Of a DNA stretch of 64,000 nucleotides, positions 25,746 through 34,851 are shown piece after piece. The notes beneath the pieces were generated by a model that saw nothing but the letters and a program-made list of their open reading frames with translations, did no database searches and was not told the DNA's origin. Every line of letters starts with the position of its first letter. Position 1 is the first letter of the stretch. Source of the DNA: Pseudomonadota bacterium (lineage in GTDB: Bacteria > Pseudomonadota > Alphaproteobacteria > Rhodospirillales > Magnetospirillaceae); the NCBI GenBank assembly GCA_021781575.1, contig JAJXWP010000027.1, positions 1 through 64,000 of the forward strand. The letters run 5' to 3'. Position numbers and translations under genes: made by a program.

Positions 25746-27209
25746 ATGACCGAACATTCCGCCCTTGCCGCCCGCGTGCCGACGCTGTCGGGAGTCGAGA
25801 TTCTTTGCGTCGGCGATGTGATGCTGGACCGCTTCGTCTATGGCGAGGTGGAGCGGATTTCGCCGGAGGCGCCGATCCCGGTGGTGCGGGTGCTGCGCGA
25901 GAGCGCCATGCTGGGGGGGGCGGGCAATGTGGTGCGCAACCTGGTGGCGGTGGGGGCGCGGCCGCATTTTCTGGCGGTGGTGGGGGACGACCTGGCCGGC
26001 CGCGAGGTGACGCGGCTGGTCGGCGAGCATCCCGAGGTCGACCCGGTGCTGATCGTCGAGAGCGGCCGGCAGACCACCATCAAGACGCGGTTCTTCGCCG
26101 GCAGCCAGCAGCTTCTGCGGGCCGATCGGGAGACCTCGGCGGCGGTCGGCGAGGCCAGTCGCGAGCAGATCCTGAAGATGGCGGACATGCTGCTGGGCTC
26201 GGTGGGAGCGCTGGTGCTGTCGGACTATGGCAAAGGGGTGCTGTCGCCGGCAGTGACCCGCGGGCTGATCGAGCGGGCGCGGGCGGCCGGCGTGCCGGTG
26301 CTGGTCGATCCCAAGGGGCAGGATTACTCGCTGTACGGCGGGGCGACGGTGGTGACGCCGAATCGCAAGGAATTACACGAGGCGACGGCGCTTCCGGTGA
26401 GCGACGAGGCCGAGATCGTGGCGGCCGCCCGCCGCCTGGTCGAGGGCTGCGGCATCGCCAACGTGCTGGTCACCCGCAGCCAGGACGGGATGAGCCTATT
26501 GTCGGCCGACGGCGCGGTGCACCACCTGGCGGCCGAGGCGCGCGAGGTGTTCGACGTGTCGGGGGCCGGCGACACCGTGGTGGCCACCCTGGCCGCGGCG
26601 CTGGCCGCCGGAGTGCCGCTGCCGGATGCGGCGCGGCTAGCCAATGTCGCGGCCGGCATCGTCGTCGGCAAGGTGGGCACGGCGGTGGTCTACGCCGCCG
26701 ACTTGGTGGCGGCGTTGCACCATTCGGATCTGGCGGCCGGGGAAAGCAAGGTGGCGTCGGCGCAAGCGGCGGCCGAGCGGACGGCCCGCTGGCGGCACAA
26801 GGGGCTTTCCGTCGGATTCACCAACGGCTGCTTCGACCTTTTGCATCCCGGCCATATCTCGCTTCTCGATCAGGCCAAGGCGCGTTGCGACCGGCTGGTG
26901 GTCGGGTTGAACAGCGACGCCTCGGTGAAACGGCTGAAAGGCCCCGGCCGGCCGGTGCAGTCCGAGGTGGCGCGGGCCACCGTGCTGGCATCCCTGGCCT
27001 CGGTGGATCTGGTGGTGATCTTCGACGAGGACACCCCGCTCGAACTGATCACCGGGCTGCGCCCCGACCTGCTGGTCAAGGGCGCCGACTACAGCCTCGA
27101 CAAGGTGGTCGGTGCCGACTTGGTCGCCGCCTATGGCGGTAAGGTCGTCCTGGCCGAACTCGCCCAGGGCCACTCTACGACCGCCACCATCGCCCGAATG
27201 GCCAAGTGA
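25746..27209 (+). CDS. hldE: Bifunctional heptose-7-phosphate kinase / heptose-1-phosphate adenylyltransferase
   Basis: This 487-residue protein makes ADP-heptose for the lipopolysaccharide core. Residues 1-320 are a PfkB-type sugar kinase ([37 protein letters not shown]). Residues about 350-487 are a cytidylyltransferase-like domain ([14 protein letters not shown] with the HxGH site, [18 protein letters not shown]). The length matches the fused form. The next gene starts inside its stop codon (GTGA). Confidence 0.96.
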   Translation: MTEHSALAARVPTLSGVEILCVGDVMLDRFVYGEVERISPEAPIPVVRVLRESAMLGGAGNVVRNLVAVGARPHFLAVVGDDLAGREVTRLVGEHPEVDPVLIVESGRQTTIKTRFFAGSQQLLRADRETSAAVGEASREQILKMADMLLGSVGALVLSDYGKGVLSPAVTRGLIERARAAGVPVLVDPKGQDYSLYGGATVVTPNRKELHEATALPVSDEAEIVAAARRLVEGCGIANVLVTRSQDGMSLLSADGAVHHLAAEAREVFDVSGAGDTVVATLAAALAAGVPLPDAARLANVAAGIVVGKVGTAVVYAADLVAALHHSDLAAGESKVASAQAAAERTARWRHKGLSVGFTNGCFDLLHPGHISLLDQAKARCDRLVVGLNSDASVKRLKGPGRPVQSEVARATVLASLASVDLVVIFDEDTPLELITGLRPDLLVKGADYSLDKVVGADLVAAYGGKVVLAELAQGHSTTATIARMAK

Positions 27210-27814
27210 CGGCATCGATGGCCGATGCGCCGCAGGTCCTCTATGCCCTGGCTTGGATGACCTTCGGGGCCGGCCATTCGCTTCTCGCCGGCGCCGGGGC
27301 GAAGGCGCTGCTGCGGCCGCTGCTCGGCCGGGGTTACCGTCTGGCCTACAATTTATTCGCCGGGCTGCATTTCGCCCTCATCGCCTGGGTCGGCGCCGCC
27401 CTCTTGGGCGACCGGCCGGCTTTCGTCCTGCCGGTCGCGGCGAAGGGCGGATTGCTGGCAATCCATCTGTGCGGCTGGGCCGGGCTGCTGTGGTCGATGC
27501 GATACTACGACGGCGCCCGCTTCCTCGGCTTGACCCAGTTGCGCCATCCGGAACGCCCCGAGGATGAACCGTTGCGCCGCGACGGCCCGCACCGCTGCGT
27601 CCGGCATCCCCTTTACGCCTTTGCCTTCCTGGTGTTGTGGGGCGCCGCCGTCAACCCGCTGGGTCTGGCCACCGCGTTCTGGGCCAGCCTATATTTACTG
27701 ATCGGCAGTCGGCTCGAGGAGCGCAGGCTGCTGGCGCTCTACGGCGAGGACTATGTCCGCTACCAGCGTCAGGTCCCCGCCTTCGTTCCGTGGAAAGGCC
27801 GGTGCCGATCCTGA
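27206..27814 (+). CDS. Membrane protein of the NnrU/isoprenylcysteine methyltransferase-like group
   Basis: This 202-residue protein has four or five hydrophobic segments and a C-terminal region typical of PEMT/ICMT-like membrane methyltransferases: [16 protein letters not shown], then a short helix and [28 protein letters not shown]. This places a SAM-binding RHP...EER pattern at the membrane face. The substrate is unknown. The GTG at 27206 overlaps the hldE stop; an ATG at 27218 is an alternative. Confidence 0.75.
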   Translation: MTASMADAPQVLYALAWMTFGAGHSLLAGAGAKALLRPLLGRGYRLAYNLFAGLHFALIAWVGAALLGDRPAFVLPVAAKGGLLAIHLCGWAGLLWSMRYYDGARFLGLTQLRHPERPEDEPLRRDGPHRCVRHPLYAFAFLVLWGAAVNPLGLATAFWASLYLLIGSRLEERRLLALYGEDYVRYQRQVPAFVPWKGRCRS

Positions 27815-27918
27815 CGCTCCCCTGGATTGATCAAAGATCTTGCAGGGAAGCGGATTTGGGCGCACTGGAAAGGGACGCCGAGCGGACCAACCTGATTATT
27901 AGCGAACCTTGAAGACTC

Positions 27919-28644
27919 ATGCCGACCATGTCAGCCACGCCCAAAGCCGTCGTCCTGCTTTCTGGCGGCCTGGATTCCGCCACCTGCCTGGCCATTGCCA
28001 AGAGCTGGGGATTTGCTCCCTTGGCCATGTCGTTCCGCTACGGCCAGCGGCATCAGGTGGAACTGGCCGCGGCCGCCCGGGTGGCGGCGGCGGCCGGGGC
28101 TGCCCGCCATGTGGTGGTTGACATCGATCTGCGCGCCTTCGGCGGCTCGGCGCTGACCGCCGACATCGCCGTGCCGAAGGATCGCCCCGAGGCGGAAATG
28201 GCCGCCGGCGTCCCCATCACCTATGTGCCGGCGCGCAACACCATCTTCCTGTCCTTCGCCCTGGCGCTGGCCGAGGTCGAAGGGGCCCAGGACATCTTCA
28301 TCGGCGTCAACGCCGTTGATTACAGCGGCTATCCCGATTGCCGGCCGGAATACATCGATGCCTTCGCCCGGATGGCCAATCTGGCGACCAAGGCGGCGGT
28401 GGAGGATGGGCAGCGGCTGACCGTCCACACGCCGCTGATTGCGCTCAGCAAGGCCGAGATCATTCGCCGGGGCATCGCTCTCGGCGTCGACTACGGCCTG
28501 ACCAGCAGTTGCTACGACCCGACTTCCAACGGCGCCTGCGGGCGCTGCGACTCCTGCCGGTTGCGGCTCAAAGGCTTTACCGAGGCGGGACTGACCGATC
28601 CGGCGCCCTACGCGTGGCGCCCAACCACGGCCCCAGTGGCATGA
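27919..28644 (+). CDS. queC: 7-cyano-7-deazaguanine synthase
   Basis: This 241-residue enzyme converts 7-carboxy-7-deazaguanine to preQ0 in queuosine synthesis. It has the PP-loop [12 protein letters not shown] near residue 13, [28 protein letters not shown] and the zinc site [16 protein letters not shown] near residue 207. The length matches the family. The stop overlaps the yjbQ start as ATGA. Confidence 0.97.
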   Translation: MPTMSATPKAVVLLSGGLDSATCLAIAKSWGFAPLAMSFRYGQRHQVELAAAARVAAAAGAARHVVVDIDLRAFGGSALTADIAVPKDRPEAEMAAGVPITYVPARNTIFLSFALALAEVEGAQDIFIGVNAVDYSGYPDCRPEYIDAFARMANLATKAAVEDGQRLTVHTPLIALSKAEIIRRGIALGVDYGLTSSCYDPTSNGACGRCDSCRLRLKGFTEAGLTDPAPYAWRPTTAPVA

Positions 28645-29015
28645 GACAGGCACAGGACATCATCAATTTCCGCACCCGCGGACAAGGTCACCATGACATC
28701 ACGCCCGAGGTGAAGGCCTGGGTGATCAGCCAAGGCATGAAGACCGGCATCGTGACGGTATTCGTCCAGCATGTGCTGGCCTCGCTGTCCATCCGCCAGC
28801 ATTCCGACCGCGATGATCTGCATACCTTCTTCCAGCGCCTTGAGGGCGCCGAGGCCGACGTGGTGCCGCGACCGACCCATCTCTATGCCACCCAGGTCTC
28901 GATTCCGGTTCGCGACTCGACGCTGGCACTGGGCGCCCGGCAGGGATTGTACCTTCTGGAACAGCGCGACAGCGCGACGACGCGACAACTGGTGCTGCAT
29001 CTGATCGGCGAATGA
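28641..29015 (+). CDS. YjbQ/UPF0047-family protein with altered conserved motifs
   Basis: This 124-residue protein belongs to the YjbQ/UPF0047 fold (some members called secondary thiamine-phosphate synthase): [28 protein letters not shown], and the end [25 protein letters not shown]. Two usual elements differ: the HTSASL motif reads HVLASL, and the loop that normally carries H..EGPDDMP before the SIPV strand reads RPTHLYAT, with fewer residues. It is therefore a divergent, perhaps non-catalytic, member. Overlaps of four bases tie it to queC and the UDG-like gene. Confidence 0.8.
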   Translation: MRQAQDIINFRTRGQGHHDITPEVKAWVISQGMKTGIVTVFVQHVLASLSIRQHSDRDDLHTFFQRLEGAEADVVPRPTHLYATQVSIPVRDSTLALGARQGLYLLEQRDSATTRQLVLHLIGE

Positions 29016-29599
29016 ACGGCGACGATTTCTCTCGGCTGCTCGAGGAAGTGCGGGCCTGCCGCCTGTGCGAAGCAGATCTGCCGCTCGGCCCGCGGCCGGT
29101 GGTGCGAGCCTCTCCCGGCTGTCGTCTGCTGATCATCGGCCAGGCGCCGGGAACCAAGGTTCACCAGACGGGAATCCCCTGGAACGATCGTTCGGGGGAT
29201 CGTCTACGCCAGTGGCTGGCGATCGATCCCGATGTCTTCTACGACGTGCGGCGCATCGCCATCATTCCCACTGGGTTCTGCTATCCGGGGCGCGATCCGC
29301 GGGGTGGCGACCTGCCGCCGCGCCCGAAATGCGCTCCCACCTGGCATCCGCGGCTGATGCCGGCATTGACGGACTTGCGGCTGACCTTGTTGGTGGGAAT
29401 TCATGCCCACGCCTATGTCCTGGGGCGGCGGCGGAAGGAGAGCATGACGGAGACCGTCCGCGCCTTTCGCCACTACCTGCCGGAGTTTCTGCCGCTGCCC
29501 CATCCAAGCTGGCGCACCACCCTGTGGGAACGCCGCAATCCGTGGTTTGCCGAGGAACTGCTGCCTGAATTGCGCCGCCGGGTGACGTCGCTGCTGTAA
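29012..29599 (+). CDS. Uracil-DNA glycosylase family protein
   Basis: This 195-residue protein is of the UDG superfamily: an N-terminal CRLCE segment, the active-site-like GQAPGTKVHQTGIPWNDRSGDRL, and the C-terminal LPHPSWRTTLWERRNPWF. Only two cysteines of a possible Fe-S cluster are seen near the start (ACRLC), so it is not clearly a family 4 enzyme. Its place downstream of queC-yjbQ by ATGA overlaps is intriguing, since queC relatives also act in DNA modification, but this queC looks like the tRNA type. The substrate is not established. Confidence 0.8.
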   Translation: MNGDDFSRLLEEVRACRLCEADLPLGPRPVVRASPGCRLLIIGQAPGTKVHQTGIPWNDRSGDRLRQWLAIDPDVFYDVRRIAIIPTGFCYPGRDPRGGDLPPRPKCAPTWHPRLMPALTDLRLTLLVGIHAHAYVLGRRRKESMTETVRAFRHYLPEFLPLPHPSWRTTLWERRNPWFAEELLPELRRRVTSLL

Positions 29600-29739
29600 C
29601 ACCGCGTCGGGGCGTACCGAGGTCCTAGTCCGACCAACGCCAAGGTCGAGCCCGTCGGCCGACAAGCGGAGCCGGTTTTGCAGGCCCTACCACATTCCCC
29701 ACGATTTCAGCTATACCTGGTAGTCGAAAGTGGTGGGGA

Positions 29740-30387
29740 GTGCCGATTTTGCGGTGGTCGAGTTTGGTGTCGGCGGCAATCATGGCCGGGTTGTGTGCGG
29801 CCTGCTCCTCCGCGCCGCCGCCACCGCCGCTGCAGGCGCCGACCGACCCTGCCGCCGCCTGCCTGGCCGGGCTCGACCAGCGCCATGTCGTCTATGAGCG
29901 GCTGCGGGACTGGCATACGCCGGAAGGCTGCGGAATTCAGGAGGCGGTCCGGGTCAGGCAGTCGGTGACCCTGTGGAACCATCCCGGCCTGCTGACCTGT
30001 ACCATGGCAAGCCGCCTGTGGGACTTCGAAACGCAGGTGGTGGAACCGGCGGCGGAGCGCAATTTCGGCCAGAAAGTGCGTAAAATGTGGAATGCCGGGA
30101 CCTATGATTGCCGGCACCGGCGGAGTGATCGGCCGCAACGCATGTCCGAACATGCCTTTGGCCGCGCCATCGACGTTACCGGGTTCCAACTGGACGACGG
30201 ACGGCGCGTATCGGTGCTCCGCGATTGGCACGGCAAAGGGGCCAAGAGCGTGTTCCTGCACGAGGTGGCGGCGGGAGCCTGCCGGGTCTTCAATGTCGTC
30301 ATCACACCTGACAGCAATGCCCTGCATCGAGACCATTTTCATCTCGACATAGGCCCCTATAGGTATTGTATCCGACCGGCCGGTTGA
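29740..30387 (+). CDS. Extensin-like C-terminal domain protein, putative lipoprotein
   Basis: This 215-residue exported protein starts with a signal of the lipoprotein kind (GLCAAC near residue 22, a non-ideal lipobox) and a proline run. The rest is an extensin-like C-terminal domain: LTCTMASRLWDFE, HAFGRAIDVTGF and LHRDHFHLDIG, a His/Asp metal site resembling D-Ala-D-Ala carboxypeptidase-like folds. It is probably a periplasmic peptidoglycan-related hydrolase. The start is GTG at 29740 with GGTGGGGA just upstream. Confidence 0.82.
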   Translation: MPILRWSSLVSAAIMAGLCAACSSAPPPPPLQAPTDPAAACLAGLDQRHVVYERLRDWHTPEGCGIQEAVRVRQSVTLWNHPGLLTCTMASRLWDFETQVVEPAAERNFGQKVRKMWNAGTYDCRHRRSDRPQRMSEHAFGRAIDVTGFQLDDGRRVSVLRDWHGKGAKSVFLHEVAAGACRVFNVVITPDSNALHRDHFHLDIGPYRYCIRPAG

Positions 30388-30435
30388 CTTCCGGACGATG
30401 GCGCGGACCGCCGCCGCTCCGGCACAGTGGCTGCT

Positions 30436-30999
30436 ATGCAGAGGGGTAGCATCGCTTTCATCGTCGTGGCATCGCTGGCCGTGGCCAAGCCAGCTCCCGC
30501 CTGGGGCCCGGTACCCCAGGCCGAGCCGCCGCGCAGCTTTGCCGTGGCACCGCCACCGCCGGCCGAGAAACCGCGCGAATTGATGTTATGGTTGCTCGGG
30601 CAGAATGAAAGCGAGCGGCGCTGCCTTGCCTTGACGATCTATTGGGAGGCTCGGGCGGAGCCGCCGGAGGGCCAAGCCGCGGTCGCCCATGTGGTGCTCA
30701 ACCGGGTGGGCCAGCGTGGTTTCGCCGATACCATCTGCGGCGTCGTGCACCAGGGCGGACGGCATTTTCCCTGCCAGTTTCATTGGTACTGCAACGGCAG
30801 CGACCCGACGCCGCGCAACCAGGCGCAGTGGGACGACGCCCAAACGGTGGCTCGGCGGGCGCTCGAGGAGGGAAATTCGGACCCGACGGAGGGTGCTCTT
30901 TACTTCTATCGGGTCGCTCTGCATCCGGCATGGGCGGCAACCCGTTTCAAGCGGCGGCGCGTAATCGGGCACCACGTCTTCCTGGGCAGGCGAACCTGA
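30436..30999 (+). CDS. Cell wall hydrolase, SleB/CwlJ type
   Basis: This 187-residue protein has an N-terminal signal peptide (cleavage near AWG) and a SleB-like lytic domain: LALTIYWEARAEPPEGQAAVAHVVLNRV with the catalytic Glu, ADTICGVVHQ, CQFHWYC, and ALYFYRVALHPAWA. It cleaves peptidoglycan in the periplasm. ATG 30436 and GTG 30427 are both in frame; the ATG was preferred. It follows the extensin-like gene by 48 bp and both act on the wall. Confidence 0.85.
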   Translation: MQRGSIAFIVVASLAVAKPAPAWGPVPQAEPPRSFAVAPPPPAEKPRELMLWLLGQNESERRCLALTIYWEARAEPPEGQAAVAHVVLNRVGQRGFADTICGVVHQGGRHFPCQFHWYCNGSDPTPRNQAQWDDAQTVARRALEEGNSDPTEGALYFYRVALHPAWAATRFKRRRVIGHHVFLGRRT

Positions 31000-31060
31000 T
31001 GCGGCAACCGTTGATCAGCGCGCGCCACCGTCCGCTGGCGCACGCATGACCTTCGGCGGG

Positions 31061-31092
31061 CGGGCTTGCCCTTCCGTGGACGGGCAAGCCCG
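31061..31092. terminator. Perfect hairpin between convergent genes, possible terminator
   Basis: CGGGCTTGCCC (31061-31071) and GGGCAAGCCCG (31082-31092) form an 11-bp perfect stem with a 10-base loop. It lies between the ends of the convergent sleB-like and exported-protein genes, a natural place for a shared terminator. No T run follows on either strand, so the role is inferred from position and stem strength. Confidence 0.45.
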
Positions 31093-31099
31093 ACGCGGA

Positions 31100-31558
31100 T
31101 CAATGCCCTTGGCAACTGGCCGCCCACACGGCGACCGTATAGGCGCAGGCATGGTTCGGCGACACCCGGCCGTAGAAGGCCAACCCTTTGACCGTGGCGC
31201 CCGACGCCGCCTGCTGGCCGATCATTTTGGCGTCGGTGAGGCGAAGGGTTCCCCGGCTGACTGGGGCGCCGTCCGGACCGGAAATGCTGAACCAGACGCG
31301 TTTGCCGAAGTCCTGGTCATTCCTGGTCGGCGCGCCGCGATCGGAGCAGGCAATTTCGAGCCAACCCATGAGGGGCGCTTCGTGCAGCGTCGCCTCGCCA
31401 TATTCCCAGATCTTCTGCTCGACCAGCTTGCTGCCGGGGTTGTCCACCCGGACATCCGAGACCGTGCAAAAACTGCCTTTGGTTTCTGTGGCGAGTGCGA
31501 TGGCGACCGTGCCGAGATAGGCGACGGCAACAGCGGCGAGAACAGCTCGTGTGTTCAT
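31100..31558 (-). CDS. Small exported protein of unknown function
   Basis: The 152-residue product has a signal peptide (hydrophobic residues 4-22, cleavage after ALA) and a mature part with four cysteines that could pair (FCTVS, EIACSD, ACAYT, ASCQ). The body reads like a beta-rich ligand or stress protein (KIWEYGEATLHEAPLMGW, LAFYGRVSPNHAC). I do not recognise a family. GGAGG precedes the ATG at good spacing. The upstream region is AT rich and probably holds its promoter. Confidence 0.65.
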   Translation of the reverse strand: MNTRAVLAAVAVAYLGTVAIALATETKGSFCTVSDVRVDNPGSKLVEQKIWEYGEATLHEAPLMGWLEIACSDRGAPTRNDQDFGKRVWFSISGPDGAPVSRGTLRLTDAKMIGQQAASGATVKGLAFYGRVSPNHACAYTVAVWAASCQGH

Positions 31559-31750
31559 GGCTCATCCTCCATTGTTCGGACGAACGCATAAGTTGATCTA
31601 TGATGGCATAAATATATTACTTGAAAAGACAGGCGCAGTCATGCCGATAAAACGACACGGCACCCCTCACCGAATCGCTTAATCAACCCGAACAGGCGGG
31701 CGGTTCGATACGCGGAGTTGGCGGCTGAAAGCCTGGTGATCCCTCTGCAA

Positions 31751-31789
31751 ATGACGCAATCACGACACTGAAACGTGGGATTGCGTCAT
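31751..31789. repeat. 11-bp inverted repeat downstream of phoH
   Basis: ATGACGCAATC (31751-31761) and GATTGCGTCAT (31779-31789) are perfect inverted copies 17 bases apart. They lie 40-80 bp after the phoH stop and about 190 bp upstream of the exported-protein gene. It could be a terminator stem for phoH or a two-site regulator-binding region; there is no T run. Confidence 0.5.
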
Positions 31790-31828
31790 CGCAGGCTCGG
31801 ATCGCTTGGTGCCGCTCGCGGCGGGCGG

Positions 31829-32569
31829 CTACAGCACCGTCAGCATCGCCGCCACCAGCGGGTGGCGGACGATGTCGCGGTCGGTCAATTCCACCACGGC
31901 CACGTCAGGCAGGGCCCCCAGGCGGGTGCCGATGTCGGCCAGGCCGGACATCCCGGGGAGGAGGTCGGTCTGGTCCGGATCGCCGGTCAGCACCATGGTG
32001 GAATGCCAACCGAGCCGCGTCAGCAACATCTTGATCTGGCCGTAGGTGCAGTTCTGGGCCTCGTCGATAACGATGAACGCGTTGTTCAGGGTCCGTCCCC
32101 GCATGTAGGCGACCGGAGCGATCTCGATGGAGCCGTCGGCCAGGCATGCGCGCAGCCGCTTGCCGCCCAGGCGGTCGGACAAGGCGTCGTAGAGCGGCCG
32201 CAGATAGGGAGCCAGTTTTTCCTGCAGGTCGCCGGGCAGGAAGCCGAGGCTTTCACCGGCCTCCACCGCCGGCCGCGACAGGATGATGCGGCCGACGCGG
32301 CCGGCTTCGAGCGCCTCAACCGCCGCGGAAATCGCCAGATAGGTCTTGCCGGTGCCGGCCGGGCCCAAGGCCAGCGTCAGATTTTTCTCCTCCATCGCTT
32401 CCAGCAGGGCTCGCTGGTTTTCGCTTTGCGGGCGGACCTTCTTCACATAGCTCTGGTCACGCTGTTCCTCCGCCAGGGGATCCCATCTCCCTTGGACGCT
32501 GTTGCCGTACAGCGGGTGGACATTGTTGTCGGACTTGGGCTGGGCAGCTTGCCGGGAACGCTTGGCCAT
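31829..32569 (-). CDS. phoH: PhoH-like ATPase
   Basis: This 246-residue P-loop ATPase of the PhoH family has LALGPAGTGKTYLA near residue 70, LSRPAVEAGESLGFLPGD, ERL-type helical middle part, a Walker B FIVIDEAQNCTYGQIKMLLTR and LTGDPDQTDL (sensor). PhoH proteins are linked to RNA metabolism and phosphate starvation. The start at 32569 has GGAG seven bases upstream; an ATG four codons further has none. A terminator-like hairpin lies only 23 bp before the start (separate entry). Confidence 0.93.
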   Translation of the reverse strand: MAKRSRQAAQPKSDNNVHPLYGNSVQGRWDPLAEEQRDQSYVKKVRPQSENQRALLEAMEEKNLTLALGPAGTGKTYLAISAAVEALEAGRVGRIILSRPAVEAGESLGFLPGDLQEKLAPYLRPLYDALSDRLGGKRLRACLADGSIEIAPVAYMRGRTLNNAFIVIDEAQNCTYGQIKMLLTRLGWHSTMVLTGDPDQTDLLPGMSGLADIGTRLGALPDVAVVELTDRDIVRHPLVAAMLTVL

Positions 32570-32591
32570 AGACGGCTCCATCAGAGGACAA

Positions 32592-32623
32592 CAAAAGAAA
32601 AAGCCTCCGCAAAACGGAGGCTT
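32592..32623 (-). terminator. Terminator-like hairpin just upstream of phoH (possible attenuator)
   Basis: On the minus strand AAGCCTCCG and CGGAGGCTT form a 9-bp stem with a five-base loop and continue into TTTCTTTTG, a strong intrinsic terminator. It could end leuA transcription 300 bp downstream of that gene. Its end is 23 bp from the phoH ATG, too close for a separate phoH promoter after it, so it might also act as a transcription attenuator for phoH. Confidence 0.75.
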
Positions 32624-32921
32624 GGACGAAACAGCACGGAGGTCGCTGCAGTGGTGTCGGACGATCGACGGGCCACAATGCGGCGCGTCGTTAGTTGGTA
32701 GGGCGGTGGCAGCGCGGAAACGCGACCCACTCTTGGCGATCCTCCGACCGAGGTTCCGATGTCGCCTAAAATACCTCTCCTGGCCGCTCGATGTCACTCA
32801 TTATTGAGGTTGCAACATAAGCGTCACCCAAGATCTGGGGTGCTGGGCCCTTCAGATGGCCCACTACCCCAGGTCCGTCATAGCTCTCGCCGGGCGAGGC
32901 CATCCGGCGAGGAGGCCAAGA
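32624..32921. other. Spacer between leuA and phoH
   Basis: These 298 bp hold no convincing gene. A GC-rich stem with arms CTCGCCGG and CCGGCGAG lies at about 32886-32911, just past the leuA stop, without a T run. An AT-richer patch at about 32765-32820 could hold a minus-strand promoter for phoH, which would place the terminator-like hairpin inside the phoH 5' leader. Confidence 0.4.
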
Positions 32922-34580
32922 CTATCTGCGGTGGCGCCGGTTGACCGCCGACAGCACCGCCCGTAGCGAGGCGGCCACGATATCCTCGTCGATCCCCACT
33001 CCCGACAAGGTGCCGTCATGGCCGGCGATCTCCACATAGGCGACGGCCTTGGCATTGGCGCCCCGGCCGATGGCATGTTCGTGGTAGTCGACCACCTGGA
33101 CCGCTACGCCATCCCCTTTCAACGCGTCGATGAAGCTGTCGATGGGGCCGTTGCCGCGGCCGCGGATGGTCCGCTCGCCGCCGGGCGTGCCGATGACGGT
33201 GGTCATGTGCCCGGCCTCGCCCAGATGGTCGAAATGGTGGTCGACGAGTGTGAACGGTGTTTGAGCGGCAAGGAATTCCTGCTCGAACTGCTTCCAGATC
33301 TCGGCCGGGGTCAATTCCTTGCCGGTGGTGTCGGCGGTCTTCTGCACGATGGCGGCGAACTCCACCTGCAGGGCGCGGGGCAGCGACATCCCGTATTCCT
33401 GTTCCAGGATATAGGCCACGCCGCCCTTGCCCGACTGGCTGTTGATGCGGATCACCGCTTCGTAGCTGCGCCCCAGGTCGGCGGGATCGACCGGCAGGTA
33501 AGGCACCTCCCATACATTGCTGCCGGATTGGCGCAACGCCGCCAAACCTTTCTTGATGGCGTCCTGATGCGAGCCGGAAAAGGCGGTGAACACCAGTTGG
33601 CCGGCATAGGGGTGGCGGACATGCACGGGAATTTGCGTGCATTCCTCGGACACGGCGGTGATGCGGCTGATGTCCGACATCTTCAGCTCAGGATCGACGC
33701 CCTGGGTCACCATGTTCATCGCCATGGTGATGATGTCGACGTTGCCGGTACGCTCACCGTTGCCGAACAGGGTGCCTTCGATACGCTCACCGCCGGCCAT
33801 CAGCGCCAATTCGGCCGCCGCGACGGCGGTGCCTCGGTCGTTGTGCGGGTGGATGCTGACGATGATGCTGTCGCGATTCCTCACCCTCCGGCAGAACCAT
33901 TCGATCTGATCGGCATAGACATTGGGCGAGGCCATTTCCACCGTGGCCGGCAGATTGACGATCATCCGCCCGGCCGGCGTCGGCTGCCAGACCGCCATGA
34001 CCGCTTCGGTGATTTCCACCGCGAAGTCCAGTTCGGTACCGGTGAAGCTCTCGGGCGAATACTGGAAAATCACGTTGGTGTCGGGAACGGTAGCGGTCAG
34101 TTCCTTGATCAGGCGTGTCCCGGTGACGGCGATGTCGGTGACGGCCTCACGGTCGGCGCCGAACACCACCCGACGCTGCAGTTCCGAGGTCGAATTGTAC
34201 AGATGGACGATAGCGCTCTTCGCCCCGCGAATGGCTTCGAAAGTGCGGCGGATCAAGTGTTCGCGCGACTGGGTCAGCACCTGGATGGTGACGTCGCCAG
34301 GAATCAGGTGCTCCTCGATCAACAGGCGCAGGAAGTCGAAGTCGGTTTGCGACGCGGCGGGAAACCCCACCTCGATTTCCTTAAAGCCCATTTCTACCAG
34401 CAGGTCGAACATCCGGCGCTTGGCCACCGGGCTCATCGGTTCGATGAGCGCCTGGTTGCCGTCGCGCAGGTCCACACTGCACCAGATGGGCGCGCGCTCG
34501 ATGCTGTGGTTGGGCCACTGCCGGTCAGGCAGGGCGATGGGGGCGAAAGGGCGGTATTTGCCGAAAGGCATCTTGTTCAT
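32922..34580 (-). CDS. leuA: 2-isopropylmalate synthase
   Basis: This 552-residue enzyme joins acetyl-CoA and 2-oxoisovalerate in the first committed step of leucine synthesis. It is the long (type 2) LeuA: RAPIWCSVDLRDGNQALIEPM near residue 30, GFPAASQTDFDF, SIHPHNDRGTAVAAAELAL, and NGERTGNVDI. The C-terminal 130 residues form the LeuA allosteric domain that binds leucine. GAGGAG precedes the ATG at 34580. A Leu-rich leader and hairpin upstream suggest attenuation. Confidence 0.97.
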   Translation of the reverse strand: MNKMPFGKYRPFAPIALPDRQWPNHSIERAPIWCSVDLRDGNQALIEPMSPVAKRRMFDLLVEMGFKEIEVGFPAASQTDFDFLRLLIEEHLIPGDVTIQVLTQSREHLIRRTFEAIRGAKSAIVHLYNSTSELQRRVVFGADREAVTDIAVTGTRLIKELTATVPDTNVIFQYSPESFTGTELDFAVEITEAVMAVWQPTPAGRMIVNLPATVEMASPNVYADQIEWFCRRVRNRDSIIVSIHPHNDRGTAVAAAELALMAGGERIEGTLFGNGERTGNVDIITMAMNMVTQGVDPELKMSDISRITAVSEECTQIPVHVRHPYAGQLVFTAFSGSHQDAIKKGLAALRQSGSNVWEVPYLPVDPADLGRSYEAVIRINSQSGKGGVAYILEQEYGMSLPRALQVEFAAIVQKTADTTGKELTPAEIWKQFEQEFLAAQTPFTLVDHHFDHLGEAGHMTTVIGTPGGERTIRGRGNGPIDSFIDALKGDGVAVQVVDYHEHAIGRGANAKAVAYVEIAGHDGTLSGVGIDEDIVAASLRAVLSAVNRRHRR

Positions 34581-34629
34581 GATCGTTCTCCTCGAATGGA
34601 AACTGGTGTTGGGGAGGAGAAACGTCAAA

Positions 34630-34835
34630 GTCGCGCCAAGTGGCGCAGGCGCGACACCGTCAGCCGGACCTGCCGGCAGAACGGCGGATGCCATCCGATC
34701 AAGGATTTATGCGTGCGTGGGGAAACCATGTCCTGCAGACCCAAATGCTAAAACGCCAACGACGATGTCCCGGTCTCCGATGGAGGCCGGGCCAAGAAGT
34801 CGCAGGAGCGCCTGCGTATGGATCCGCGCGATCAT
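34630..34835 (-). promoter_or_regulatory. Probable leucine attenuator leader before leuA
   Basis: On the minus strand an ORF from ATG 34835 to TAA 34707 (42 codons) has four Leu in five codons (CTC CTG CGA CTT CTT) near its start, followed by a stem at 34769-34791 (CCCGG...CCGGG). Downstream, GTCGCGCC and GGCGCGAC (34630-34655) form an 8-bp stem followed by TTTGACGTTT, like a weak terminator, 50 bp before the leuA start. The order leader peptide, alternative stem, terminator fits transcription attenuation by Leu-tRNA. The leader ATG lacks a strong Shine-Dalgarno sequence, so this remains a model. Confidence 0.5.
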
Positions 34836-34851
34836 GAGCCAATTGGTAGCA

